Assembly (NCBI GenBank): GCA_022885665.1
Contig: JAGQDJ010000039.1
Span: forward strand, 186,001 to 250,000
Direction: 5' to 3'
Source: Triops longicaudatus
Taxonomy: Eukaryota > Arthropoda > Branchiopoda > Notostraca > Triopsidae
DNA length: 64,000 nt
Position 1 is the first letter of the stretch, and the number at the start of each line of letters is the position of its first letter. Shown piece by piece: positions 1 through 10,251 of this stretch. The position numbers and the translations under genes were made by a program. Under the pieces are notes generated by a model, which was given only the letters and a program-made list of their open reading frames with translations, did no database searches and had not been told where the DNA came from.

Positions 1-480
1 AATCCGTAAAGAAAGCAATTTCGACGTAAATGAACCTGAATACGAATTTCAGTTTACACTTGGATACAATAACAGAAATTTAACCTGCGATTGGGATCTT
101 TTTGGAGTTCTTCAATTACGTTGTCAATGACATACTGGACACCTGCTCTCTGAATGCGTGTTTTCGCTGTAAAAGAAAATATATAAATTTTACAATGCTG
201 TTATTAGCATTTCACTTTCATTTTACCCCCATAGTAATATTGATCGGGAGTTTTCAGCCAGCCAACATCATCGTGGGTATGGGGTACGAGATGCACATTT
301 ACGAAACCGGGTTTCGGAACTGGACAACTCTTCCAATGAATAAATTAATGTACATAATCAGTTGGTGTTATTCAACTCTACCTGATAACCACATGTTGGT
401 AAGCTATGAGTTGGTTTTCCAGCGGCAAAGCTAGAAAGCGCAAGTACCAAATAAATCACCGAGCTGATCCACGACATCAT
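1..480 (-). CDS. MAN2B1: Lysosomal alpha-mannosidase (GH38), N-terminal part, runs off the left edge
   Basis: Exons on the minus strand: 480-382, 329-227, 166-85 and 35-<1. Exon 1 starts with two Met codons (480 and 477) and encodes a hydrophobic signal peptide followed by TCGYQ; exon 2 continues SCPVPKPGFVNVHLVPHTHD, then DVGWLKTPDQYYYG. The NVHLVPHTHDDVGW block carries the zinc-binding His and Asp residues at the start of the GH38 catalytic domain. Exon 3 has GVQYVIDNVIEELQKDPNR and exon 4 has RFIYVEIAFFTD, both characteristic of MAN2B1 rather than Golgi mannosidase II. Phases match across all three introns (52, 60 and 49 bases). The enzyme trims alpha-mannose from N-glycans in lysosomes. 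Only about the first 105 codons of roughly 1000 are here. The family assignment is from remembered motifs and is strong. Confidence 0.92.
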
Positions 481-1891
481 TGCACTATGGTCGCAGATAC
501 AACAGTGTAAAAATATAATAGAGAAGATCTGTCTCTACTTTGTCTTATCGGAGCTCAGGTGACTGATTTCAACGTTTGTAGATTACAGACTCGGCAAAAA
601 CAAACATCGTCTCCAGTTGTATAATGCTGCTCCTATGTTTATCGTGATTGACGAGCTCAGATGGGATACATCTCTATTTTCTTAAGGGGTACAAGCCTAG
701 TCTTTTCCCAAACAACCTGACTTTTTATGTTGTGCGGAAAAATAATTGGGCAAGACAAACGCTGACACGGCCGTTACAATTGCTGCAAAATTTCCCGGTT
801 TACGCTTTCTTGATTTATTCTTAAGTGTCGATGTTGTTTTTGAGGTCTAAAATGAATCTAAACGACACGTAGACAATCTACAGTGTCGAATGTGAAATCT
901 GTTGCCAACTCATTTGAGATTTACCATATTAAGAATGGAAGGGCAAAATCTACAATCTGCCATTCCTTCCTTTCTATAGCATGGGATATTTTAAATATAA
1001 TACCATTGTGTAATTCTAGCAAATACTTGCGAAGTAGTGTATTTAAACCGTAGAGAAACAACCACTCTTTGGGCGTATCCTGTCAAGAGTACTTTCACTT
1101 GCGAATCCCATGGTTTTCTGCATACTCCGTGCCTGATAGGCGAATTCGAAACATTTCTTCCGTTTGTCAGAAGACACGAGTAGAACAAAACCTAGTCAAG
1201 GTTCACACTTTGTCGTTTCCGACCTCCAGCAATTTTTTTTTTAAAGAACTGTTAAATAAACGGATCTTTTTACAATACATTAATGACGTATAAAGGATCT
1301 GTGTCAAATTTCTAGGCACTTGTAAAAAAATAATTCAAGAGAACAATTATTTTGTGGTAAAAACTCAGGAAAGTTAAACTACATTATTTTTTCTTGGGTA
1401 ATGTTGCCTTATTTTCCAACTTTTTATTTTTACCTGTATGTGGTTCCCGCCATCAATTTCAACCCTGAATTTTGTAATCTTGAATACTCGCAGTTCACGA
1501 TTTAATTTTTCTTACAGTTACCCTGCATTTATCAATAAATTGTCCCTATGCCCTACCCATTGCATAAAATGTATGCTGATTTTCCGTTGGCTACAACGTG
1601 GATCCATCTTTCGCCACATCGCGATGCTGTTTTATAACAATAAATAAAATAATTAGTGTGGATCAAGGAATTATTCTGAATTCTCACATATTTAAATATC
1701 TTACAAAAGAAATATGAAAAAAATACACTATGGTAGTTATAAGCATTCCATTGTGTATTGGGGGTCTTGGAACCAGGTGCACATTTCCCGCCAAATCAAA
1801 TGTATAACATGCGGTTCGCTACGCCTGGATTTGGACAATCCGTGTTTCCATTTAACAACACCGCGTAGGGATCGAAGTGATAAAATAAACA
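481..1891. other. Intergenic, no gene recognised
   Basis: AT-rich DNA upstream of the mannosidase start (480, minus) and the transposase-like gene (1892, plus). Short open frames on both strands lack recognisable motifs and splice structure. It probably contains the mannosidase promoter. I found no clear inverted repeats next to the transposase-like gene. Confidence 0.6.
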
Positions 1892-3439
1892 ATGCAACCA
1901 AGAAAGACATTGATAAGTCTGTCACTTTCAAAGAGAGTTGAAATATTAAATCTTTTAGAAAGTAATGAAACCCAAATATCAATTGCAAACCAGTTCGGTG
2001 TATGTCAGTCAGTTATTTCCAGAATAAAAAAGGAGAAGGACAAAATCCTGACGGATTGGCAGAAGAATGCCAACCCTAATCAGAAGCGAAGAAGAAGCGG
2101 GAAAGCGGAAGATGTGGAAGAATCCCTACTACGTTGGTTCACAGAAGCAAGCAGCAGACAATTATCGGTAACTGGCCCAATTTTAAGAGAAAAAGCCGAG
2201 CATCTCGCGAAAGAGCTTGGAATAGATAATTTTACAGCGACCACAGGTTGGTTGGAAAGGTGGAAGAAACGAAACAACATCCAATTCAGGAAGCAGCAAG
2301 GAGATAAAGAAGAGGCTAGCGATGATCCAGATAAATTGGTGACGGATGTACTCCCCGATTTACTAAAAGATTACCAGCCGAGTGACATTTTTAACGTAGA
2401 CGAAACGGCTTTGTACTGGAATGCCTTTCCTGATGGAACTTTGTTAGCAAAAACAGCGAAATTCATTAAATTATCTTTTGCAAGCCTAGTTAAAGAGCGC
2501 ATAACAGTATTGTTGGCAGCGAATATGGACGGTTCCGAAAAGCTCGAGCCGCTTGTTATTGGGAAAAACAAAAAACCCCGCAGCCTCGCACACGTACAGA
2601 ATTTACCTGTTGCGTACGAGGCGAACAATAATGCTTGGATGAACGCAACATTGTGGCAAGACTGGCTTTGGAAAGTAGATAACAAAATGAGGGAGGAGAA
2701 AAGGAAAATACTTATGTTGTGTGACAAGACTGTAGCACATACCAGCTGTCTACGCCTGACAAATGTGAAGGTGGTTGGGGTACCTCCGGAATCAACAGCG
2801 ATGACTTTACCCATGGAACAAGGAATTATGTTCAATTTTAAGAAACATTACAGGTCACTTGTCTTACGACATTTGGTGGCGCTCACTGCTGATGGGAATG
2901 AGAGATGGTCTCCTGAGCTTTCTCAGACATTGTCGCTGTTAGATGGCCTTCACATGATACGAGAGGCGTGGAACAAAACTAGCGCAACGACAATTGCCAG
3001 CTGTTTCTCTCGGGCCGGGTTTTCGCTGGAATCTCAGGACGATGAAACGAAGAACACTACTACCAATATTCCTGTCGACGAGCTGATATACAAACCGGAA
3101 AAGATGAGCATGGCCGACTTTGACCTATTCGTTGCAATTGACGATGGCCTGGCTACTGAAGGGGACGAATTTGATACCTCAACTCCGGTGGTAAAAACAG
3201 AGGGCGAAGATGAAATGAGTGAGATCACGCCTCCCCCGACGTTTGAAGAAGCACTGCAGGCGATGGATGTGATTTCTCGGTATATGGGAGCCAGCGGTTG
3301 CAAGTCGTATGAACGCTTCTATGACCTGAAAGCGGAACTGTTGAGTTTGAGCCATAAGATCAACACACAGAATTCCAGTATGAATTCTTCGCGAGGTAGC
3401 AAGTCAAAATCCTTGCCAAAGTCTAAGAAAAGTTTATGA
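1892..3439 (+). CDS. Pogo/Tigger (CENP-B-like) transposase-derived protein, intact and intronless
   Basis: A single open frame of 515 residues. Residues about 14-50 form a CENP-B/psq-type helix-turn-helix (RVEILNLLESNETQISIANQ onward). Residues about 75-135 form the second CENP-B DNA-binding domain, ending in the WLERWKKRNNI signature. Residues about 165-330 are a DDE_1 core with first acid D170 (IFNVDETALYW) and second D278 (LMLCDKTVAH). The third position is E309 in LPMEQG, where the family usually has D in an LQPMDQG-like motif. The usual DN after the second acid is DK. The C-terminal ~150 residues are acidic, then Ser/Lys-rich. A poly(A) signal AATAAA lies at 3494, 55 bases after the stop. 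The intact frame, changed catalytic motifs and lack of visible terminal repeats suggest a domesticated gene, but a recently dead or unusual active element is possible. Confidence 0.88.
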   Translation: MQPRKTLISLSLSKRVEILNLLESNETQISIANQFGVCQSVISRIKKEKDKILTDWQKNANPNQKRRRSGKAEDVEESLLRWFTEASSRQLSVTGPILREKAEHLAKELGIDNFTATTGWLERWKKRNNIQFRKQQGDKEEASDDPDKLVTDVLPDLLKDYQPSDIFNVDETALYWNAFPDGTLLAKTAKFIKLSFASLVKERITVLLAANMDGSEKLEPLVIGKNKKPRSLAHVQNLPVAYEANNNAWMNATLWQDWLWKVDNKMREEKRKILMLCDKTVAHTSCLRLTNVKVVGVPPESTAMTLPMEQGIMFNFKKHYRSLVLRHLVALTADGNERWSPELSQTLSLLDGLHMIREAWNKTSATTIASCFSRAGFSLESQDDETKNTTTNIPVDELIYKPEKMSMADFDLFVAIDDGLATEGDEFDTSTPVVKTEGEDEMSEITPPPTFEEALQAMDVISRYMGASGCKSYERFYDLKAELLSLSHKINTQNSSMNSSRGSKSKSLPKSKKSL

Positions 3440-4480
3440 GAACGTTGCCATCTATTCAGCCAATATTTTGTTACGTATTTATGGATAATTGTCAATAAAT
3501 GAATTACGCGGTTCAGAAACATCGTGTCTTAGATCCTAATCTTCCGCTCCGAAGAAACTGACTGTAATTCAAACGACCAAAAGAATATATTCTAAGGGAG
3601 GGGACAAGAAAGCGGTTTTATAGAAGATTCTATTCCACCTGTGGCTGAATCGCATCAACCGCTTATCTAGACGTTGCTATGGGAAGTCAAATTAATTACG
3701 CAAGACAACTGAAATGCCAAGGTGCATTCGTAGAAAAGTGCACAACTCAAACTTCCTACTAAGTTTGAGTGTCTTTTTTAAGTAAGAAGTAAGTAAGTGT
3801 CTTCAGAGCAAATTTATCTATACAATAGAACTCCGATTTGATCGGTTTTAATTATGGAAATCCCAGGTTATGTCGAGTATCTCCATAACAATTTTTTTCC
3901 GTTAAAGATAGGGTCTTACGTTGATTTTAAATATTGTATTTGCGTTCTGATTTTGAAGTATTCTTAAATAGCATAAGCTTTCCAGCATAATATTGCGAAT
4001 TTCTGAATGAAGTTTAATATTCATATATTTTAAATTAATATTTTTCATTAAATTTTCTATAATATTCCAAATGCAGGAAACGTACATCGGATTTGGCAAG
4101 TATCCGACGTGTCGACTAGCCTTCGATTCCAACCGGTTGACAAATTAGGAGTTGTACTTGAACTCAGTTAAGCTTTACATAATTGTAAATGCTCGTATTA
4201 CACTAACTTTAAATCAAGGAAATTGTTTCGGAGCCATTTAAAAAGTAATAGTAAAGAAATCGCATCGTTTCTCGATTTAAATGGTGCAGCAATTACATTT
4301 TTTCACGGTGCGCGGGCTACGAGACCTGAATGACGTCATGGATAACGACTGTTGTGGCATCCCTCTTCCATGCAATCCTTCAGTTAGACAAGTAACATAA
4401 GCAGCTATAAAGCTCCTCCTACAGCGGAAATCGCTTCCCTAAAGCTTTCTTCCTCCTCTAGTTGTCGCTTTTATTTCAAC
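3440..4480. other. Intergenic, with one hairpin and one pogo-like terminus
   Basis: AATAAA at 3494 ends the transposase-like gene. A perfect 10-bp stem (3745-3754 with 3761-3770, 6-base loop) is followed by a T run. At 3823-3850 a sequence starting TACAATAGAACTCCGATT resembles the terminal repeat of pogo/Tigger elements; I could not find its partner. The last 150 bases hold the UQCRB promoter, with a CRE-type site and a pyrimidine-rich leader. Confidence 0.5.
4331..4338. promoter_or_regulatory. CRE-type palindrome TGACGTCA upstream of UQCRB
   Basis: A perfect 8-bp CREB/ATF palindrome lies 143 bases upstream of the UQCRB start codon, a position normal for a nuclear gene of the respiratory chain. 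The match is exact; its use is inferred from position only. Confidence 0.4.
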
Positions 4481-4986
4481 ATGGCGGTAGCAACTAAGGG
4501 ATTTTTCGGTAAAATACTCACCAAAAATTTGTATTCTCTTAAACATACTTGTACTTTTTGGTATTTACAGGATTGTTTGGCAAGGGTGTTAGGCGTTGGG
4601 CCTACAATTTGTCCGGATTTAACCAATATGGTAATAGATTGACGTTTCAAAAGGTTTTCCCGTGTTATTTTTGTATACGGTTATTACCCCAGGTCTTCGC
4701 CACGATGATGTCCTCTATGAGAATGAAGAGGTAAAAGAGGCATTGCGAAGACTACCCCAACATCTTGTTGATGAACGTACCTTCCGTATTATGAGGGCTT
4801 TGCAACTGTCCATGTCGAAACAAATTCTGCCCAAGGATCAGTGGACGAAATATGATGAAGTAGGGTCTCGTTGTGTACTTATAACGTCGACTAATCTTGT
4901 GCCTTTAGGACGTTCATTACCTCGAACCCTACCTTAACGAAGTAATTCGCGAAACCCAAGAAAAGGAAGAATGGAGCAAGAAATAA
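4481..4986 (+). CDS. UQCRB: Cytochrome b-c1 complex subunit 7 (mitochondrial complex III 14 kDa subunit)
   Basis: Exons 4481-4508, 4571-4630, 4693-4859 and 4909-4986 give 110 residues, the usual family length (human about 111). Recognisable blocks are GLRHDDVLYENEEVKEALRR, the helix LPQHLVDERTFRIMRALQL and the C-terminal YLEPYLNEVIRE with a final EEWSKK. The protein is a small matrix-side subunit of complex III next to cytochrome b. The start codon opens a short N-terminus (MAVATKGFFG), fitting an import signal within the mature chain. The introns are 62, 62 and 49 bases. The leader is pyrimidine-rich. The gene converges on RNF113, whose stop lies 145 bases away. An AATAAA at 4982-4987 overlaps the stop codon. 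Confidence 0.96.
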
Positions 4987-5131
4987 AGCCTTGCCTTTTT
5001 CTTGCTAACTAGCGATTGTAGCGTTTAAGGAAACAATACACGATTAAGATGTACAAATGTAACAATGGTGTACTGTATTTATAAGGAATTGAAAATACGT
5101 CTGCATGGTCTCCAAAATTGACCGACCACTG

Positions 5132-6663
5132 CTATGAACTGTCACTCTTTTCGCCTTCGTCATCACTGTTTCGGATTTCGTTGTTCTTGGATTCCTCATC
5201 CTCAGCTTGCTTCATTTTTTCTATAATAGCCTTGGCCGGGTTGAATACGCCGTTTGTCTGCGTATTGCAAACAAAACAACGACTTGATTTCTTGTAATGT
5301 TTTAAAGCGCATGCTTCGCAAAAGTAGTGCTTACACCTGCACAGAAACGGATTTCAGCTGACTTCAAAAGTTCTTTTCTAATAAAACTTACCTCGTCACA
5401 ATGGGATTTTTGAACGAGTCACGGCAAATGAAACACTTGAAAGGAAGCTCTTCCTCTTCGTCGGGGATTTCGTATTTACTCATATCTTCCTCTGCAGCTT
5501 TCTTAGACCCTTCAAGCTCCAACTGCCAGCCGAACTTGTAGTCCGAACGGTCGTGTAAAAATTTACAACTATCACCAAATCCGCAAAAACCGGTTTCCTT
5601 GTAATCCTTGCAAATATCAGGTGCGTAGTCCCATCTGACAGTTGACCGAATATTAGATGATGCTCGCATGGGTCCATGACGAACCTGAAAAAAAAAACAG
5701 TTATATTTTGCCATTATTGGACTGCAAAACGTGACGAAACTGCACAACAGAAACAAATGAACAGAAACTTGGGAGCATGAGATTGCCGAAGACAAAAATA
5801 TATCACAAATGCGGCTCATCAAATGTCGTTTCTAAGACGACAGTCTAAAAACGACAATTAAATGAACATAACCATACGAAATCTAATGTGACTAAATAAA
5901 TTAGTATAAAAAACTGTCATACTCCACGAATGAAAAGCACTGAATTAGCTTACATGTGTAAATGAATAAATAATTAAGCAATTACCCCTCCACTGGCAGC
6001 ATTTCCTTGTACCGTATCTTTCTTTTCATAATACTGCGTGTACGCGTTTATACCACGGTAAATTTTGTCATCTTCTTTTCCTTTCAGGTCCTACGTTCAC
6101 AAAAAGTTTCAAGTCAGAATGAAGTGTCGAAGCACACTTTGTAAAATACCTTATTAATTTTTAGTGCTCGTTCATAGACAGCCTGGGCATCGCGGTCCTG
6201 TTCTGTGTCTATTTCATTAGTGGCGGCGGCAAAAGCGTCCCGAGGGGTACTGCTTTCGGCCTTCCCGCTCGTTTCATACGCAACGGTTACCGAGCTCGGA
6301 CCTTTTTCTTCATCGCTATTGTCGTCTGTTGTTCCAACTTTCGTCCTTTTACCTACGGTGGTCTGAAGAATAAGAATATGTAAATGTGTTAAAAATCGTT
6401 TTAAGTGAGACACTTACTGTCTGCTTCAAGGGCTTGCCAGCAACTCTTTTCTTTTCTCCTTTTACAACCATGGTCTCATCTTCACTACTACCTATACAGC
6501 GTTGGCATTATTAGATCTGGTAAATTCAGATTTTTTTATTTTATATTTAAATACTTGTCTGATCGCTTCCTTCATCTTGTTGAACATGTCTTTTCCGATT
6601 AGCACCGGATTGCCGAACAACCCGCTTAAACGCAACTCTCGGTTTAGTTTCCCCATCTTCCAT
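5132..6663 (-). CDS. RNF113: RNF113/Cwc24 family: CCCH zinc finger plus RING spliceosome-associated E3
   Basis: Exons (minus): 6663-6555, 6491-6418, 6362-6150, 6090-5986, 5684-5392 and 5336-5132, giving 332 residues, close to human RNF113A. The N-terminal half is basic to acidic and disordered. A CCCH finger follows, DICKDYKETGFCGFGDSCKF then LH (spacing C-x8-C-x5-C-x3-H). The RING is C3HC4: CFICRDSFKNPIVTRCKHYF, then CEACALKHYKKSSRCFVC. An acidic tail ends the protein. Family members join the activated spliceosome and act as ubiquitin ligases; the RING ligands all appear present. An open read-through of the intron at 5685-5985 mimics a different N-terminus, but the spliced form matches the family. 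The start codon lies 227 bases from the divergent MPG start. Confidence 0.96.
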
Positions 6664-6890
6664 ATCTAAGTTATGTTGCGAAAATGTCCCAAACTTGCGA
6701 ACCTTTCAACTTAACAAGAAAACGAATCACCGGAGTGTAGTTTACACAACAATTGAAAACAATAGTGTCCATACAGGAAAACAGATGGCCCCAGTGTCAA
6801 AAAATAGTTGCACAACTTTTGATTACGGGATGGTCCTCGGAAAATTTACATAAACGACATTCCGTGTCGCCTTTTAAAAGATACCTCTCC
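6664..6890. promoter_or_regulatory. Divergent promoter between RNF113 (-) and MPG (+)
   Basis: Only 227 bases separate the two start codons, so the genes must share a bidirectional promoter region. No TATA box at a convincing position is visible. The layout follows from the two gene models. Confidence 0.6.
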
Positions 6891-7787
6891 ATGGTAAGTT
6901 TGTGAAGATATGATTTGAAAATAAATTCTGAAATTTGGAATCATTATTAGGAAAATGGACACGAAATGTACTTCAGCTTATGGAGAAAACTTGATGAAAC
7001 CTTCTTTGCAGTCGATGCGCAAACCTTAGCAGTCAATTTACTTGGGAAGCTACTTGTCCGACGGTTGCCAGACTCGGATACTTTATTATGGGGTCGGATC
7101 GTGGAAACGGAAGCCTATCTAGGCGAAACAGACAAAGCAGCCCACACTTACAAATTACGGCAAACTGCCCGTAATACGGCCATGTTTATGAAACCGGGAA
7201 CCGCATATGTGTATTTCACTTACGGAATGTATTACTGCTTTAACATCTCCAGTGCAGGTGAAATACAACGTTTTGTATTGTTTTATTTTTATATTTTTAA
7301 TGCTTTCTTAGGACCTGGTGCAGGCGTACTTCTTCGTGCTCTGGAACCACTTGGAGGCTTAGAAATGATGCAGCAATTCCGGCGAAGTCGCTTGAAGAAG
7401 ACCAGCATTATAAAACCAGATCTTCATCAACATAAACTTGCTAACGGACCCGCCAAGCTGTGTCTCGCATTTGATATTGATAAGCGATTCGACCAACAAA
7501 GTTTGGACGTTTCGGATTGGCTCTGGCTAGCGGAAGACAATTATCGCGACGACGGTGTGGTCGTTTGTACTTCGCGTATTGGATTGAATGCCAAGTTTGG
7601 AGAATGGGCTACTAAACCATTACGTTACTACTTGGCTTCCAGTCACGCGGTTAGTGTGCGAGACAAGAAGGCGGAGTCTGGCATACTGAGACCAGTAAAA
7701 AGTGAAAGTGATGTAAATGCAGGTTCAAGTGCTGACACTAAAGATACACGGACTTCGCGGAAGAGAAAAAAGGATGAAGTGACGTAA
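6891..7787 (+). CDS. MPG: 3-methyladenine DNA glycosylase (AAG/MPG)
   Basis: Coding parts: 6891-6893 (only the ATG), 6951-7257 and 7312-7787, giving 261 residues (human 298, with a longer N-terminus). The enzyme excises alkylated and deaminated purines in base-excision repair. Visible motifs are LGKLLVRRLPD, the active-site block RIVETEAYLGETDKAAH with the catalytic Glu, and the TYGMYYCFNIS segment that includes the Tyr inserted into DNA. GPGAGVLLRALEPL and LANGPAKLCLAFDID follow. The tail is Lys/Arg-rich, like a nuclear localisation signal. The intron at 7258-7311 is 54 bases, a multiple of three, without a stop, so retention adds 18 residues in the middle of the fold. If the first intron is not used, a second in-frame ATG at 6966 would serve. 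Confidence 0.95.
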
Positions 7788-7791
7788 ATAT

Positions 7792-7797
7792 TTTATT
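7792..7797 (-). terminator. Candidate poly(A) signal for the TMED gene
   Basis: AATAAA on the minus strand 255 bases beyond the TMED stop and just past the MPG stop at 7787. If used, the TMED 3' end would reach the MPG coding end and the two convergent transcripts would overlap. Confidence 0.35.
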
Positions 7798-8052
7798 AAG
7801 TTGTTTTTTGAACAGCACACTGTGTACACCTGGTTGTCTTTCATCTGAACGCTTCTCTTTGCCATAAAACTACTTCCACTCGACCAGTCACCAAATATAC
7901 TGAAAAACGGGGGAAAAAAATGCTTGCTTGCGTTTCTTGGCATTGTGTTGCAACAACAAAAAATTGTAACAAAAAGAGGAAAATAGCGCTGCTTTTTGCT
8001 AGGTGTGACTCTTGATACATTCTAACAGCTTGAAAACTTGTCGTGGCAATTT

Positions 8053-9883
8053 TTAAGAAGAGTAGCCGTACTGTGACGGTTTTTTCTCGCTGAAAAAGTT
8101 CTTGAGGATCCACACTTGACCGAAGGCAATACATAAAATGGCGCACGTTTCGCCGACTGACCAGATAAAAACGCGTTCGTTGAGATCTTCCGCGCGCTTT
8201 CTGCCTTGCGCTTCCCGTAACCGGTGGTGGGTTTGATAGTCAGTGATTTTGTTCAACGCTTCGTGGATCATTTGCATTGATGATTCCATTTGCGTCAAGG
8301 CAGTCAAATGATCGCCCAAGCCAGGCAAAGGCTCCTCGGGACCCACCTGCCAATCCAGGTAGACCAGCTTGTGGGAAAAGGTGGAGAACTCATTGGAGAA
8401 ACACGCGGTGTAAACGCCAGTTGTTTCGGCTTTGAACGTGAAACTGTCATATTGCTTTTTCTGTTCATTGAAGAGGACCTGAAATACAGAGATTGTGTAA
8501 GTTAATGCATGTCGAAATATCTTATTTGTAATACAGCAGAACTATCTATAATGCGACAGTCAGACAGACCCGGTAAACCGAAGGATAATCGGCTAATAAC
8601 GTATATTAATTAATTAATGAGTCACTTCATATAAATATGTCAGCATCGATATGAGTTTCGATTGCGGATTTTACCCAGCAAAATGTCCAACTATTTGAAT
8701 GTATTAAGGTAAGACAATACATTCCGTTTCACACGAGGAACGCACGTCCACTCGGCTCGCGTAAAACACATATTTCCAAACTACGACACGTTTTCTTGTA
8801 AAAGGACACGCACAAAGTTTTGCGTCATGTGCTTTAAACTATGGAGATGAAGCTTCTAGTTTACGGATCCGATTTTTTAAATTCATTTTATCACTGTTAT
8901 TTTAGTTTGGAACATAACACAATAGAAGTAACTCGAAGAAGTGAATTCCAGAAAGAATTAATACAAATTATCCTACTGTAATTATAACAACTCTATCGGT
9001 CATAATGCAAAATATAATTTCTTACTTCTGTGTGGACTTGTTTTTAACGGGCAGTATATTACTTTGCTAAGAGAATAAACAATGGTTTTAATTGCACGGG
9101 CGAACTTAGTGCTGGCAGTTTCAGTATTACTTCCCAACTTGGAGATTTGCACGCAGTCGCATTTAAACAACCCGGCAGTTTCGCAGGGGCAAAACTAATC
9201 GGTCACATTTTTGGTCTCGTCTTTCCAGAACTTGCGAACGTTTCGTAAAAAACGCGATGTCAGTTTGACTTATATCGGTTCTTCTTTCTAGCCAACGTGT
9301 TTACTTTTCTTATTTATCTGATGATTAATATGAAGACGTATTCACGGGAAACGAGCCGTGTATGCCAACTTCGAAGCGATACGTAGGCTGAGGTTGGGTT
9401 AGGTTACTTCAGCTTGCGTCTTTATCTTACTTTGTTAATTACACACCAGGCCTACACAGCATACCAGTGAACATTCGTATACAGTGGACACGCAGGTCCA
9501 CTAACGAGCAACCCATTACATGATATTAACAATGATTTTTTTTTAAAACTACATAATCAAGTCGACTAATGTACTTACTTGGCGATTGGGGCCCTCTACT
9601 ACAATATCTACATCATAATGACCTCCAGTTACCACCTGAAAATAAAATTTAAAAGTCGGTTAATTACCGGTATCAACTGGAACCTCGGAATTTTAATACT
9701 GCAAGGAGAAAATATAGTTTTTACCTGGAACTCGATGGTGGATTCTATCCCTTTTTGTATTTCCTGGTGGAAGCACTCTCTCGCGTTATCCGGAAGTTCA
9801 AATGTTAATTCTACTGCATTAGAGTTGTGACAACAAAGTAAAGAAACAAATAACAACACGACTGCCCAGTTGGATCTACACAT
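8053..9883 (-). CDS. TMED7: p24 family cargo receptor, gamma type (TMED7/TMED3-like)
   Basis: Exons (minus): 9883-9725, 9635-9579 and 8478-8053, 213 residues. A signal peptide (about residues 1-23, ending CHNSNA) is followed by a GOLD domain: ELTFELPDNARECFHQE, VVTGGHYDVDIVVEGPNRQ, KKQYDSFTFKAETTGVYTAC, with the two conserved Cys. Next come a coiled-coil segment (ALTQMESSMQMIHEALNKI then DYQTHHRLREAQGRKRAEDL), one membrane helix, and a short cytosolic tail with the diphenylalanine COPII signal (KNFFSEKK). The tail does not end in a dilysine COPI motif. These proteins cycle between ER and Golgi. An upstream in-frame ATG at 9928 would add 15 residues before the signal peptide; 9883 gives the usual layout. 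A 1.1 kb intron lies at 8479-9578. Confidence 0.94.
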
Positions 9884-10251
9884 TCTGAAAGCCGCTGTAA
9901 TCCCTTGCTGCCTGTGCAGCTGATCCATTTCCACCAAATATAAAATTCGCGTAGTCAACTTCCAGTACTGAGCACTTTATTTTAAAGCAAAGCAAGAATT
10001 CAAGAGGAATGTAGAAGACAGTAAACACCGCCAACAGGGAAATTCACTGGATGCATAGAAAGCAAGTCGAAAGTACACGTCACCGAGAAACGAACCGCGT
10101 TTGGTGAACCGCTATTTAGAATCATCACCGGGTGACTAGCAAGAATTTTGTAAACAAAAGGAGACTTCTCGCTTGCTTCTCCAGGTAGTGGTTTCACAAG
10201 TGTATGATATTAAATTCTTGAATGTCGTGATTGAATTTTGCTTTTGTGTAG
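9884..10251. promoter_or_regulatory. Divergent promoter between TMED (-) and PSMD14 (+)
   Basis: 368 bases lie between the two start codons. No core element is obvious. Bidirectional use is inferred from the two opposed gene models. Confidence 0.5.

Noticed and set aside
102..434. 110-codon plus-strand open frame
   Set aside because: It is antisense to the alpha-mannosidase exons and introns and has no motif of its own.
5388..5822. RNF113 exon extended upstream to a longer N-terminus
   Set aside because: The extra part is read-through of an intron; the spliced exons upstream match the family and keep phase.
9380..9415. GGTTGGGTTAGGTTAC as interstitial telomere repeat
   Set aside because: Only one to two degenerate units; similar words occur singly elsewhere and are expected by chance.
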